A stretch of 64,000 bases of DNA from Alphaproteobacteria bacterium (GTDB taxonomy: Bacteria; Pseudomonadota; Alphaproteobacteria; UBA8366; Aestuariispiraceae), in NCBI GenBank assembly GCA_030065235.1, contig JASJDC010000003.1:62001-126000 (forward strand), written 5' to 3'. The position numbers were made by a program, and so were the translations under genes. This document shows, piece by piece, positions 8,425 through 17,408 of the stretch. The notes beneath the pieces were generated by a model. That model was not told the origin of the DNA and searched no databases. It was given only the letters and a program-made list of their open reading frames with translations. Position 1 is the first letter of the stretch, and each line of letters begins with the position of its first letter.

Positions 8425-9930
8425 GTGACGGAACCCGTAGATCTTTTCGTCATCGGCGGCGGCGTGAACGGCGCTGGGATCGCCCGCGACGCGGCGGGGC
8501 GCGGCCTGTCGGTGGTGCTGTGCGAGAAGGATGACCTCGCCGAAGGCACGTCCTCTCGGTCCGGCAAGCTGGTGCATGGCGGCCTGAGATATCTTGAGTA
8601 TTACGAGTTCCGGCTGGTGCGCGAAGCGTTGATCGAACGCGAAGTCCTGATGAACGCCGCGCCGCATATCATCTGGCCGATGCGGTTCGTCCTGCCGCAC
8701 AGCCCGGCGGACCGGCCGCGCTGGCTAATACGGTTGGGGCTGTTCCTGTACGATCATCTGGGCGGAAGGAAGAAGCTGCCCGGGACTCGCAGCCTCGACC
8801 TGACGCGGGATCCGGAAGGAGAACCCCTGCATGATCGCTATACAAAAGGGTTCGCCTATTCCGACTGTTGGGTCGATGACGCGCGGCTGGTCATCCTGAA
8901 CGCCCTAGACGCCGCCGAGCGCGGGGCGACGGTGCTGACGCGCCACCGTGTCGAGACCGCCCGTCGCGCCGATGGGCTGTGGTCCATTATGGTGCGCGAC
9001 GTCGCCACAGGCGGATTGCGCGAGATTCGCGCGAAGGTGCTGGTCAACGCGGCCGGTCCCTGGGTCACGGATGTGGTCACCCAGGTCGCCGGCGCCAATT
9101 CGGCGCGGAGCGTGCGTCTGGTCAAGGGCAGTCACATCATCACGCCGAAATTCTGGTCGGGCGAGCAGGCCTATCTTGTGCAGAACCATGACAAACGCGT
9201 CATCTTTATCAACCCATATGAGGGCGACAAGGCGCTGATCGGCACCACCGATATCGCCTACGAAGGCGCGCCCGAGGCCGTTGAAGCCGATGAGGCGGAA
9301 ATCCAATATCTGATCGATGCGGTCAATCGCTATTTCAAGGAGCAGTTGCGGCGCGAGGATGTCGTGTCGAGCTTCTCCGGCGTTCGGCCCTTGTTCGATG
9401 ACGGGCAGGGCAATCCGTCGGCGGTGACGCGTGACTATGTATTCGACATCGACCAAAGCGGCGGCGCGCCCTTGATGAATATCTTCGGCGGCAAGATCAC
9501 CACCTACCGGGAGTTGTCCGAACGCGGCATGGCGAAGCTGGCGGGGTTCCTGCCCCAGATGCAAGGGGATTGGACGGCCGACGCGCCGCTGCCGGGCGGC
9601 GATATGCCTGGCGCCGATTACGTTGCTTTCTTTGAGAAATTGAAATCTGCCTATCCCTGGATGCCGCGTGCGCTTCGAGAGCATTATGGACGGCTCTATG
9701 GAACTCGAACCGCCGCCATCGTCGGCGCCGCCGCGAGCACGGACGACCTTGGCTGGTATTTCGGTGGAAACCTCTACGAAGCGGAGGTGCGCTATCTGAT
9801 TGAGCATGAATGGGCCCAAACGCCCGAGGACGTCCTTTATCGCCGCACCAAAGAATATCTCCATATGACCGAAGCCGAGCAAGCAGCCTTCGCCGATTGG
9901 TTCTCCACCGCCCTGAGAAAGTCAGCCTGA
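8425..9930 (+). CDS. eryB: FAD-dependent L-erythritol-4-phosphate dehydrogenase, EryB (GlpD family)
   Basis: A 501-residue member of the glycerol-3-phosphate dehydrogenase family. The dinucleotide motif GGGVNGAGIARDAAGRGL (about residues 10-27) binds FAD, and GTSSRSGKLVHGGLRYLEYYEF matches the GlpD signature. It starts with GTG at 8425, preceded by AGGAAG at 8411-8416. In the erythritol pathway EryB oxidises L-erythritol 4-phosphate to L-3-tetrulose 4-phosphate and passes electrons to the membrane quinone pool. Sequence alone cannot separate EryB from GlpD. The assignment as EryB comes from sharing the operon with eryA, eryC, eryH and eryI. A 169-base gap separates it from the gene before, the largest within this block. 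Confidence 0.82.
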   Translation: MTEPVDLFVIGGGVNGAGIARDAAGRGLSVVLCEKDDLAEGTSSRSGKLVHGGLRYLEYYEFRLVREALIEREVLMNAAPHIIWPMRFVLPHSPADRPRWLIRLGLFLYDHLGGRKKLPGTRSLDLTRDPEGEPLHDRYTKGFAYSDCWVDDARLVILNALDAAERGATVLTRHRVETARRADGLWSIMVRDVATGGLREIRAKVLVNAAGPWVTDVVTQVAGANSARSVRLVKGSHIITPKFWSGEQAYLVQNHDKRVIFINPYEGDKALIGTTDIAYEGAPEAVEADEAEIQYLIDAVNRYFKEQLRREDVVSSFSGVRPLFDDGQGNPSAVTRDYVFDIDQSGGAPLMNIFGGKITTYRELSERGMAKLAGFLPQMQGDWTADAPLPGGDMPGADYVAFFEKLKSAYPWMPRALREHYGRLYGTRTAAIVGAAASTDDLGWYFGGNLYEAEVRYLIEHEWAQTPEDVLYRRTKEYLHMTEAEQAAFADWFSTALRKSA

Positions 9931-9932
9931 AA

Positions 9933-10946
9933 ATGATCGTTTCCCTGACTCCGCCCCAGGACCTCGCCGACCTCGCGGCCTATTCCGCCCAAATCGGCGC
10001 CGACCCTTTGCTGATCCAGGGGGCGGGTGGAAACACGTCCGTGAAGGACGGGGATGTCATGTGGGTGAAGGCGTCGGGAACCAATCTGGCGGACGCATTG
10101 GACAAGGATATCTTCGTCCCTGTCGACCTGCCGGCCATGCGCGCCAGCCTCGCGGATGGATCACCGGACGCTGATAAACCGATGCAGTTTCTCCTCGGCG
10201 ATTCAACGCTTCGGCCGTCGATTGAAACGAGCCTGCACGCGGCTTTTCCGCATCGCGTCGTAATCCATGTGCATTGCGTCAACACCCTGTCGCATGCGGT
10301 TCGCGCTGACGCCGAGGCGATCTTGGCGGAAAAGCTCGACGGTTTCGACTGGCGTCTCGCGCCCTACGCCAAGCCCGGCGCGAACCTCGCCCGGGCTGTG
10401 CGCGACCGGCTTGGCGAGCCCCCGGCGGACGTTGCGGTGCTGCGAAATCATGGGCTTATCATTGCGGCCGATACTGTTGCGGCGGCACCGGACCTCCTCG
10501 CCCGCGTGACGGCGGCGCTGGCCGCGCCTGAAACGCGGCCCTTTACACCTGTCCTCGACTCGCTCTTCCCGCTCGCCAACGGCCAATGGCGCGTACCGGA
10601 ACCGAAGGATGCGTTGCACCAACTGGCGAGCCCGGCGCGTGCTGAACAGGCGGCGGCGGGCAGTCTGTATCCCGATCATGTGATCTTCTGCGGCGTGGCG
10701 GCGCACTGTGTCGATGGCGATCGCCTTCCCGATGCGTCGGAAGCGCCGCCCTTCGTCATTCTCCCGGGACGCGGCGTGATGGTGCGAACCGATATGTCGC
10801 CGGGCGCCCTGGCGATGTCGCGTTGTCTCGCCGATGTGTTGGTGCGTGTGCCGGAAGGCGCGGAACTGACTTATCTTACCGAGTCCGAAAATCTCGAACT
10901 CTTGGACTGGGATGCCGAGAAGTACCGGCAAAGGTTGAATGTCTGA
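9933..10946 (+). CDS. Class II aldolase/adducin family protein
   Basis: A 337-residue cytoplasmic protein with a class II aldolase fold. Early GAGGNTSVKDG (about 30-40) matches the phosphate-binding region of FucA/RhaD-type aldolases. HVHCVN (about residues 111-116) supplies zinc-binding histidines, and a further His occurs in LRNHGLIIA. It is longer than FucA (about 215 residues), with a C-terminal extension typical of RhaD-like alphaproteobacterial forms. It begins 2 bases after eryB and overlaps the second kinase by 8 bases. A likely role is retro-aldol cleavage of a ketose 1-phosphate to dihydroxyacetone phosphate and an aldehyde. As I recall, the S. meliloti erythritol/adonitol/L-arabitol locus also carries a FucA-like gene. 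Confidence 0.85.
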   Translation: MIVSLTPPQDLADLAAYSAQIGADPLLIQGAGGNTSVKDGDVMWVKASGTNLADALDKDIFVPVDLPAMRASLADGSPDADKPMQFLLGDSTLRPSIETSLHAAFPHRVVIHVHCVNTLSHAVRADAEAILAEKLDGFDWRLAPYAKPGANLARAVRDRLGEPPADVAVLRNHGLIIAADTVAAAPDLLARVTAALAAPETRPFTPVLDSLFPLANGQWRVPEPKDALHQLASPARAEQAAAGSLYPDHVIFCGVAAHCVDGDRLPDASEAPPFVILPGRGVMVRTDMSPGALAMSRCLADVLVRVPEGAELTYLTESENLELLDWDAEKYRQRLNV

Positions 10947-12192
10947 CCTGTTCCTGGGTCTCGATATTGGAACCTCCGGGGCGAGAGCCATCGTCATAGA
11001 CGCCGACGGGGCGACCCGTTCGGAGGCGAAGTCGGCGATGTCCGATCACGGCGCCAACCATCGTTCGCCCGAGGTGTGGTGGGCGACAGCCCGGTCGGCG
11101 GTCGAAGAGGCCTTGGCCGACATTGAGCCGCGCTGCATCCGGGCGCTTTCCGTTGACGGCACGTCCGGCACCGTTCTGCCGGTGGATGGTCAGGGCCGGC
11201 CCAGGGCCGACGGCGTAATGTACAATGATACTTGTACGGACCGATCGATCCTTGACCGGATCGCCTCGGCGGCCCCGCCCGGCGGACCCGCGCTCGGCGC
11301 TTCCAGCGCTCTCGCGCGCGTTATGCGTTTCGTCCAACAAGGCGAGACCCAGTGCGTGCATCAGGCGGACTGGATCGCGGGTCAGTTTTCCGGCCGCTGG
11401 ATTAGCGATGCGAACAATGCACTGAAGACGGGCTATGATGTAGAAGCTGGCTGCTGGCCTGACTGGATCGAAGCGGTGGGTGTCAGCCTAGCGCATTTGC
11501 CGGAGGTGGTGAAGCCGGGGACTCCCATTGGTCCGATCACCAAGGCGGCGGCCGCTGATTTCGGGCTGTCACCGGATACGCTTGTCGTTGCGGGCACAAC
11601 CGACGGCTGCGCCAGTTTCCTCGCCACTGGAGCCGATCGCCCGGGCGACGGCGTCACGGCGCTTGGCACGACGATGATCATCAAGCTGTTGTCCGACAAA
11701 CCGATCATGGCGCCCGAATATGGGATCTACAGCCACCGCATCCTGGGCGCCTGGCTGGCCGGCGGTGCGTCGAATTCAGGCGGCGCGGCGTTGCTCGCGC
11801 ATTTCGACGCCAGCGCGCTCGAAACGCTCTCAGAGCAGATCGATCCCGAGACCGATACCGGCTTGGATTATTACCCTCTGCCGAGAGCCGGAGAACGCTT
11901 TCCGATCAATGACCCGGACCTGCCGCCACGGCTGACGCCCCGGCCGAAAGACGACGCCCGATTCCTGCATGGCCTCTTGGACGGCGTCGCAGGCGTTGAA
12001 GCGCTGGCCTATCGTCGGCTGCGTGAGCTTGGGGCGCCGGCGCTCGCCTCGGTACGATCGGTGGGCGGCGGCGCGAAGAACGCCGTCTGGACGCGTATCC
12101 GCGCGCGACGCTTAGGCGTCCCAACGCGCGACGCGGTGAATACCGAGGCCGCGTACGGCGCGGCGCTGCTCGCCAGACGGGGCGCCCAATGA
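10939..12192 (+). CDS. FGGY-family ketose kinase (D-ribulokinase-like)
   Basis: A 417-residue FGGY kinase, shorter than EryA and clearly different from it. The N-terminal motif LGLDIGTSGARAIVID and the GTT region (VVAGTTDGCASFLATG) mark the two phosphate loops, and SVGGGAKNAVWTRIRARRLG is the C-terminal ATP-site motif. The compact length resembles the D-ribulokinase/xylulokinase-like group. It overlaps the aldolase before it (8 bases) and the HAD gene after it (4 bases). A plausible job is phosphorylation of D-ribulose from ribitol or a related ketose; as I recall S. meliloti rbtB-rbtC pair such a kinase with a HAD protein. The substrate is inferred. Confidence 0.82.
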   Translation: MSDLFLGLDIGTSGARAIVIDADGATRSEAKSAMSDHGANHRSPEVWWATARSAVEEALADIEPRCIRALSVDGTSGTVLPVDGQGRPRADGVMYNDTCTDRSILDRIASAAPPGGPALGASSALARVMRFVQQGETQCVHQADWIAGQFSGRWISDANNALKTGYDVEAGCWPDWIEAVGVSLAHLPEVVKPGTPIGPITKAAAADFGLSPDTLVVAGTTDGCASFLATGADRPGDGVTALGTTMIIKLLSDKPIMAPEYGIYSHRILGAWLAGGASNSGGAALLAHFDASALETLSEQIDPETDTGLDYYPLPRAGERFPINDPDLPPRLTPRPKDDARFLHGLLDGVAGVEALAYRRLRELGAPALASVRSVGGGAKNAVWTRIRARRLGVPTRDAVNTEAAYGAALLARRGAQ

Positions 12193-13019
12193 GAGAGACC
12201 ACGCTCAACGACCTTGCCGACCAGTACGACTTTTTCCTTTTGGACCAGTTTGGCGTGCTTCTGGACGGGTCTGCCGCCTATCCCGACGCCCCGCAAGCCT
12301 TGGCAGGGCTTGTTTCCAAGGGCAAGCAGGTGGTCGTTCTAAGCAACTCGGGCAAACGCGCGGGTCCGAACGAGGCGCGGCTCGTTCGGATGGGGTTCGA
12401 CCGCGCTGATTTCGCTGCTGTCGTCTCTTCCGGCGAAACGGCCTATGCCTTGTTGTCCGCCGAAATCGGCCGGACGATCGCGCCGAAGGCGCCGGTGCTG
12501 GTCTTAGCGCGCGACAGTGATCGAAGCTGCATTGAAGGCCTCGACGTTTCAGAGACCGACGATCCGGACCAAGCCGCACTCGTCCTGATATCCGGCAGCC
12601 GGGGCGAGGAAATCAGCCTGGAGACCTATGAAACGCTCTTGATGGGTCCGGCGCGGCGCGGCGTCGCCTGCTATTGCACCAATCCCGACATGACGATGCT
12701 GACGAAGAGCGGACCGGCTTTTGGGGCTGGACGCATCGCCGCTCTTTACGAGAAACTCGGCGGTGCGGTGACCTATGTCGGCAAGCCCTATGCTCGGATC
12801 TACGAGCTGGCCATGGAAAGGCTGGGCGGTCCCGATCCGAGTAGAGTGCTTTGTGTCGGCGACAGCCCCGAGCATGATGTGCGCGGCGCCCATGCCGCCG
12901 GCTGCCCGGCGGCGTTGGTCCGAACCGGCGTTCATGCGGGCGTCCCTCTTCAAACGGTGCTCACCGATGCGCCGTCGAGCGATCTGCCCGACTATGTTAT
13001 TCCCGGTTTCGCACTCTGA
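12189..13019 (+). CDS. HAD superfamily class IIA hydrolase
   Basis: A 276-residue HAD-IIA phosphatase. Motif I reads LLDQFGVLLDG (about residues 17-27): the canonical DxDGVL is altered to DQFGVLLDG, a form I have seen in the alphaproteobacterial HAD-IIA-hyp4 group. Motif II is the Ser in VVLSNSGKRA, and motif III/IV includes GDSPEHDVRGAHAAG near residues 223-237. The family hydrolyses small phosphate esters. Start overlaps the kinase stop (ATGA), so it belongs to the same coupled unit. It may clear dead-end sugar phosphates or take part in pentitol use. The specific substrate is unknown. Confidence 0.85.
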   Translation: MRETTLNDLADQYDFFLLDQFGVLLDGSAAYPDAPQALAGLVSKGKQVVVLSNSGKRAGPNEARLVRMGFDRADFAAVVSSGETAYALLSAEIGRTIAPKAPVLVLARDSDRSCIEGLDVSETDDPDQAALVLISGSRGEEISLETYETLLMGPARRGVACYCTNPDMTMLTKSGPAFGAGRIAALYEKLGGAVTYVGKPYARIYELAMERLGGPDPSRVLCVGDSPEHDVRGAHAAGCPAALVRTGVHAGVPLQTVLTDAPSSDLPDYVIPGFAL

Positions 13020-13032
13020 GGATCGGCCGCGC

Positions 13033-13965
13033 ATGCCCTTCACGCTCTCTCTCAACACAAACCCGCTGGTGAATCGGTTCGCCGAGCCGGGCGATCTAAT
13101 CGATACGGTCGCCCGCGATCTGCGTATTCGCGATCTGCAATTGACACACGAATTCATCAACCCGAGCTGGCCCGCCTCGGTGACCCGCCGCCTGACGCGC
13201 GAGATGCAGGCGGCGTTGGCGCGCACGGGGGTTCGGGTGACAAGCGGCATGACCGGTCCATATGGGCGGCTCAACCATTTCGGCCACCCGGACCCGGAAG
13301 TCAGGCGCTACTATATCGATTGGTTCAAGGGCTTCGCCGATATCATCGCCGATCTTGGCGGCAAGTCTGTCGGCACCCAATTCGCGATCTTCACCTATCG
13401 CGACTATGACGACCCGGACCGACGAGAAGACTTGATCCAGATCGCCATCGATTGCTGGGCGGAAGTGGCCGAGCATGCGCACGCCGCCGGTCTGGACTAT
13501 GTCTTCTGGGAGCCGATGAGCATCGGGCGCGAGTTCGGCGAAACGATTGAAGGTTGTATGTGGCTACAGGAACGTTTGACCGCCGCGGATATGGCGGTCC
13601 CGATGTGGATGATGGTCGATATCGATCACGGCGATATCGCCAGCGCCAATCCGGACGACTACGACCCCTACGCCTGGGCGCGCGCGGCGCCGCCTGTGTC
13701 GCCGATCATCCATATCAAGCAAAGCCTGTTGGACAAGGGCGGTCATCGTCCGTTCGCTGCGGCGTATAACGCCGGCGGTCGGATCCAACCCGCGCCGCTC
13801 CTGGCCGCGTTCCGGGAAGGCGGCGGCGAAGATAATGAGATCTGCCTGGAACTGAGCTTTAAGGAGCGCGAACCGACGGACCGCGAGGTAATTCCGCATA
13901 TCGCGGAATCAGTCGCTTTCTGGGCGCCGCATATCGATACTGGCGTCGCGGACCTGAAGGTGTAA
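13033..13965 (+). CDS. eryC: L-3-tetrulose-4-phosphate racemase, EryC (xylose-isomerase superfamily TIM barrel)
   Basis: A 310-residue protein of the AP-endonuclease-2/xylose isomerase TIM-barrel superfamily. Likely metal ligands sit at Glu160 (FWEPMS), Asp196 (MVDID), His227 (IIHIK) and Glu273 (CLELSF), in the order expected for the fold. In Brucella EryC converts L-3-tetrulose 4-phosphate to the D form. The start at 13033 is 13 bases after the HAD stop; in-frame upstream codons would overlap the HAD gene. It lies between the HAD gene and the alcohol dehydrogenase. The name is based on fold, length and the full set of partner genes. Confidence 0.82.
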   Translation: MPFTLSLNTNPLVNRFAEPGDLIDTVARDLRIRDLQLTHEFINPSWPASVTRRLTREMQAALARTGVRVTSGMTGPYGRLNHFGHPDPEVRRYYIDWFKGFADIIADLGGKSVGTQFAIFTYRDYDDPDRREDLIQIAIDCWAEVAEHAHAAGLDYVFWEPMSIGREFGETIEGCMWLQERLTAADMAVPMWMMVDIDHGDIASANPDDYDPYAWARAAPPVSPIIHIKQSLLDKGGHRPFAAAYNAGGRIQPAPLLAAFREGGGEDNEICLELSFKEREPTDREVIPHIAESVAFWAPHIDTGVADLKV

Positions 13966-13969
13966 TACG

Positions 13970-15109
13970 ATGATTAGCGCGTTCACGTTCGCTACCGCCG
14001 CTGAGATTCAGTTCGGTCGCGGGGTGGCTGGTCAAGCGGCCGAGCGTGCGTTGGCGTTCGGATCTCGGGTCCTGCTGGTTCATGGCGCGAACTCAGAAAG
14101 GGCGGCGTGGCTTGCCTCTGCGCTGGGACGCGAGGTCGTTCCCTATACAGCGCCAGGTGAGCCGGATATGGCCCGCGTTGAGGCGGGCGTCGCCCTTGCG
14201 CGCGAAGCGGGGGCGGAGGTGGTTGTGGCGCTCGGCGGCGGGTCGGTCATCGACACAGGCAAGGCGATCGCCGCCCTTACACCCACGTCGCGGCCCGTGC
14301 TTGATCACCTCGAGGTTGTGGGACGCGGCTTGCCGCTTGAGGCGGACCCGCTGCCGGTGGTGGCGATCCCAACGACAGCGGGAACCGGCGCGGAGGTGAC
14401 CCGGAACGCTGTGATCGCCGTGCCCGAGGCGCGGCGCAAGGTATCGCTTCGCGATCTCCGAATGCTGCCGAACCTTGCCATCGTGGACCCGGCCCTGACC
14501 GATACCTGCCCGCGCAGCGTCACTCTTGCTTCCGGCCTCGACGCAATCACGCAAGTCATTGAGCCCTATGTATCGACTCGCGCCACGCCGATGACCGACG
14601 CCATTTGCCGCGACGCAATTCCGCGAGGCTTGGCGGCGATTCGCCGCCTTATGGAGGTTGAGGATCCGGCCGCGCGGGACGATATGGCCTGGGTGAGCCT
14701 TGCCGGGGGATTGGCGCTTGCCAATTCGGGCCTTGGCGCAGTGCATGGGCTGGCGGGACCGCTAGGGGGGCTTACCGGCGCAGCGCACGGGGCGCTCTGC
14801 GGCGCCTTGCTGCCGCATGTGCTGAACGCCAATAGTGTCCGAGCCCAGGGCGCTGCGGCCCAACGCCTTGACGACGTGTCGAGATGGATTGGCGCGGAGT
14901 TCAAAACGCAAGGCGCCGGGATTTCGGCTATTGAAGCGCTGGCCGATTGGTCGCGCCGCGCAGGCCTGCCGGGTTTGACGGCGCTTGGCGTCAGCGACGG
15001 AATCCGAAGCCAAGCAGCGATTGAAGCAGGAAGCTCGTCGTCCATGAAGGCAAACCCTGTGCGCCTCGAAGCTGCTGACCTCGAAGCTGTCATGCATCGG
15101 GCGGCGTGA
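13970..15109 (+). CDS. Iron-type (family III) alcohol dehydrogenase
   Basis: A 379-residue NAD(P)-dependent dehydrogenase with the family III layout. The cofactor motif GGGSVIDTGKAIA is at about 89-101 and PTTAGTGAEVTRNAV at about 134-148. Metal ligands Asp191, His259 and His273 are visible, but the position usually held by a second-helix His is Gln195 (LDAITQVIEPY). I believe this Gln occurs in a subgroup of these enzymes, so activity is not excluded. It is not part of the canonical erythritol route. It could oxidise a polyol or reduce the aldehyde produced by the class II aldolase. It starts 4 bases after eryC. Confidence 0.88.
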   Translation: MISAFTFATAAEIQFGRGVAGQAAERALAFGSRVLLVHGANSERAAWLASALGREVVPYTAPGEPDMARVEAGVALAREAGAEVVVALGGGSVIDTGKAIAALTPTSRPVLDHLEVVGRGLPLEADPLPVVAIPTTAGTGAEVTRNAVIAVPEARRKVSLRDLRMLPNLAIVDPALTDTCPRSVTLASGLDAITQVIEPYVSTRATPMTDAICRDAIPRGLAAIRRLMEVEDPAARDDMAWVSLAGGLALANSGLGAVHGLAGPLGGLTGAAHGALCGALLPHVLNANSVRAQGAAAQRLDDVSRWIGAEFKTQGAGISAIEALADWSRRAGLPGLTALGVSDGIRSQAAIEAGSSSSMKANPVRLEAADLEAVMHRAA

Positions 15110-15122
15110 AGAAGGAACGGCG

Positions 15123-15890
15123 ATGGGCGACCCGAACATTTGGATCGGCACCAGTTGGAAGATGAACAAGACCTTGGCTGAGGCCCAGGTCTTTGCATCT
15201 ATGCTTGCCGAAGCCGATAAAGGCCGGGACCCGCGTATCCAAAGGTTCGTGATCCCGCCCTATACGGCGGTGCGTGAGGTCAAGGCGGCGCTTGCCGACA
15301 CATCGGTCAAGGTCGGCGCGCAGAACATGCACTGGGCCGACGCCGGGGCCTGGACCGGGGAAGTGTCGCCGCTGATGCTGACCGACTGCGGCTTGGATAT
15401 GGTAGAGTTGGGCCATTCCGAGCGCCGCGCGCATTTCGGCGAGAGTGACAAGACGGTAGGCCTAAAGACCGCAGCAGCGGTCCGGCACGGTCTGATCCCC
15501 TTGATTTGCGTTGGCGAGACTTTGGAAGAAAGAGACAGCGGGCGGGCGGAAGAAGTCTTGCGCGCACAGGTCCGCGGCGCGCTTGGCTTGCTTGAGGGCG
15601 AGGAGAAGTCGGCGCCCGTTCTGCTCGCCTATGAGCCGGTCTGGGCGATTGGCGAGGGCGGCGTGCCCGCGACGCCGGATTATGCCGATGCGCGTCATGC
15701 AGAGATCATCGATCTTGCGGCCGACATACTGGGCCGCCGCGTGCCGTGTCTGTATGGCGGTTCGGTCAATCGGGAGAATTGTGAGGAACTCATCACACGC
15801 CCGCATATTGACGGGCTTTTCATTGGGCGCTCGGCCTGGAATGTCGAGGGTTATCTTGGCATTCTCGATGCGTGCGCCGCCGTTGTTTGA
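15123..15890 (+). CDS. eryH: D-3-tetrulose-4-phosphate isomerase, EryH (TpiA2/TpiB)
   Basis: A 255-residue triosephosphate isomerase homologue. Catalytic Lys13 (SWKMNK), His98 (ELGHSERR) and Glu171 (YEPVWAIG) are all present. The usual NWK motif is SWK here (Ser11 in place of Asn), a difference in line with the TpiA2/EryH branch and not the glycolytic enzyme. In Brucella EryH isomerises D-3-tetrulose 4-phosphate to D-erythrulose 4-phosphate. It follows the alcohol dehydrogenase by 13 bases and precedes the RpiB-like gene, the same pairing as tpiB-rpiB in rhizobial erythritol loci. A back-up role in glycolysis is possible. Confidence 0.86.
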   Translation: MGDPNIWIGTSWKMNKTLAEAQVFASMLAEADKGRDPRIQRFVIPPYTAVREVKAALADTSVKVGAQNMHWADAGAWTGEVSPLMLTDCGLDMVELGHSERRAHFGESDKTVGLKTAAAVRHGLIPLICVGETLEERDSGRAEEVLRAQVRGALGLLEGEEKSAPVLLAYEPVWAIGEGGVPATPDYADARHAEIIDLAADILGRRVPCLYGGSVNRENCEELITRPHIDGLFIGRSAWNVEGYLGILDACAAVV

Positions 15891-15907
15891 GCGTGAAAGG
15901 ACATCCT

Positions 15908-16369
15908 ATGAAAATTGCGATTGCAGGCGACAGTGCGGGAGAGGGGCTGGCCAAGGTCTTGGCCGAACATCTGGGCAAGAGTTTTGACGTCAGCGAGGTT
16001 TCACGGACGGCTGAGGGGCCGGACCCTTTCTATGCGAACCTCGCCGACCGTGTGGGCTCGGCGGTGGTGGCGGGCGACTATGACCGGGCGATCCTGGTCT
16101 GCGGCACCGGGATCGGCGTCGCCATGTCGGCCAACAAGGTTCCGGGGATACGCGCCGCGCAATGCCATGACACCTATTCGGCGGAACGCGCCGCATTGTC
16201 GAACAATGCGCAGATCATCACCATGGGCGCGCGCGTGATCGGCGCCGAACTGGCGAAGTCGATTGCCGAGACGTTCCTCGCCAACACGCTGGATTTCGAC
16301 GAAGAAGGACGTTCAGCCGGCAATGTGAACGCGATCAAAGAGGTCGACGCGAAATACAACAAGGCCTGA
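15908..16369 (+). CDS. eryI: D-erythrulose/D-erythrose-4-phosphate isomerase, EryI (RpiB family)
   Basis: A 153-residue RpiB/LacAB-family isomerase. Cys65 in [14 protein letters not shown] is the catalytic base. The N-terminal motif is GDSAG, keeping Asp8 but with Ser9 where ribose-5-phosphate isomerase B usually has His, which suggests a changed substrate. In Brucella EryI makes D-erythrose 4-phosphate, which enters the pentose phosphate pathway. The start at 15908 has AAAGGACA upstream. It is the last gene of the block; 35 bases later the next gene ends on the opposite strand. Confidence 0.86.
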   Translation: MKIAIAGDSAGEGLAKVLAEHLGKSFDVSEVSRTAEGPDPFYANLADRVGSAVVAGDYDRAILVCGTGIGVAMSANKVPGIRAAQCHDTYSAERAALSNNAQIITMGARVIGAELAKSIAETFLANTLDFDEEGRSAGNVNAIKEVDAKYNKA

Positions 16370-16404
16370 CATGCGGGCCGCGCGCCGCTCCCCGGTTCCA
16401 CGGT

Positions 16405-17361
16405 TTAGGCGTCGAGCCGGGCGAGGCGGACAGCGGTTTGACCTTTCCATGTGCGCTTGGTCGGCATCACCAGCATGCAATCGTCATAGGGGGTGACCAC
16501 GGGCCGGTCGCCGTCGGTCCCAATCAGGGTTCCGGCCTTGGGCAGCACTTCGCCGCCGGTAAACGATTGGGCGAATTTGAAACCATCGCTTTCGATCGTC
16601 ACCGCTTCGGTCACCCGGTAGAAGAGTTGCGGGCCCGGTTCGCCCAATCCTTGCAGCAAGTCCAGGTCAGCGACCCCGAGACTTGTCAGGAAGCGCGCTG
16701 AGGCCAGCTTCGCGAGCGGGACCGTATCGGCCGCCCAATGCTGGCCGCACTCGATCAGAAGCGCGGCCTTATCCGAGGCTGGATCGTCGAATCCGGCATA
16801 GTCGCGCATCCGCTTGCCGGCCGCATGTCCGCTGTCAGCGACGACCCGTTCCGGCGCGCCGATCCGCGCCGCCAATTCCCGCGCTTTGTCGTGTCGGCCG
16901 CTCATCATCAGCGGCGGGGCCGGATGCTGCATCGAGTGGATGTCCAATAGGAAGTCGACCGTGTCCAGGAAGGGGCGCACCGCGCGGGCGCGCCGCAGCT
17001 CGACCGATTCGCGGTCGCCATCTAGGACCGCTTCGGCCCAGACGCGGTTGAAATCCTCCTCGACCCAGCGCGAGGCGTTGGGATCCTCCGGGTCGAAGGC
17101 CTCGAACGCGGCGACATTCATAAAGCCGAAACTCACCGTGCCGGCGATCGGTCGAAATTCGGATGAGAGCAGCCAGTCGAGCGCAATTGCGCCGCATAGT
17201 TCGTTGCCATGAACGACAGCGGTGATGCAGGCATGCGGGCCGGGCCTCCCGCTGTCGAAACTCCAAATGTAGTCGATGCCGATATTGCCGTCTTTGTAAG
17301 ACGTGATATCAGGCGGGCTTAGCTGCACGCTGTAGTCGTTCGGAATATCGATTATCGTCAT
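16405..17361 (-). CDS. Succinylglutamate desuccinylase/aspartoacylase-family zinc hydrolase
   Basis: A 318-residue member of the M14-like AstE/AspA family, cytoplasmic, which cleaves N-acyl bonds from amino acids or related amides. Zinc ligands are visible as His51 and Glu54 (HGNE) and His142 (DIHS); a catalytic Glu is likely in LLIECGQHW. It is transcribed divergently from the M81 gene with only 47 bases between the starts, so the two probably share control. It is not in an arginine succinyltransferase operon, so succinylglutamate is unlikely. Context points to the compound imported by the peptide transporter at 21191-26777. Confidence 0.85.
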   Translation of the reverse strand: MTIIDIPNDYSVQLSPPDITSYKDGNIGIDYIWSFDSGRPGPHACITAVVHGNELCGAIALDWLLSSEFRPIAGTVSFGFMNVAAFEAFDPEDPNASRWVEEDFNRVWAEAVLDGDRESVELRRARAVRPFLDTVDFLLDIHSMQHPAPPLMMSGRHDKARELAARIGAPERVVADSGHAAGKRMRDYAGFDDPASDKAALLIECGQHWAADTVPLAKLASARFLTSLGVADLDLLQGLGEPGPQLFYRVTEAVTIESDGFKFAQSFTGGEVLPKAGTLIGTDGDRPVVTPYDDCMLVMPTKRTWKGQTAVRLARLDA

Positions 17362-17408
17362 CAGAGCCGCCTTACGCTAAGAGTAACCAAACGACGGGAG
17401 AGTAGAGC

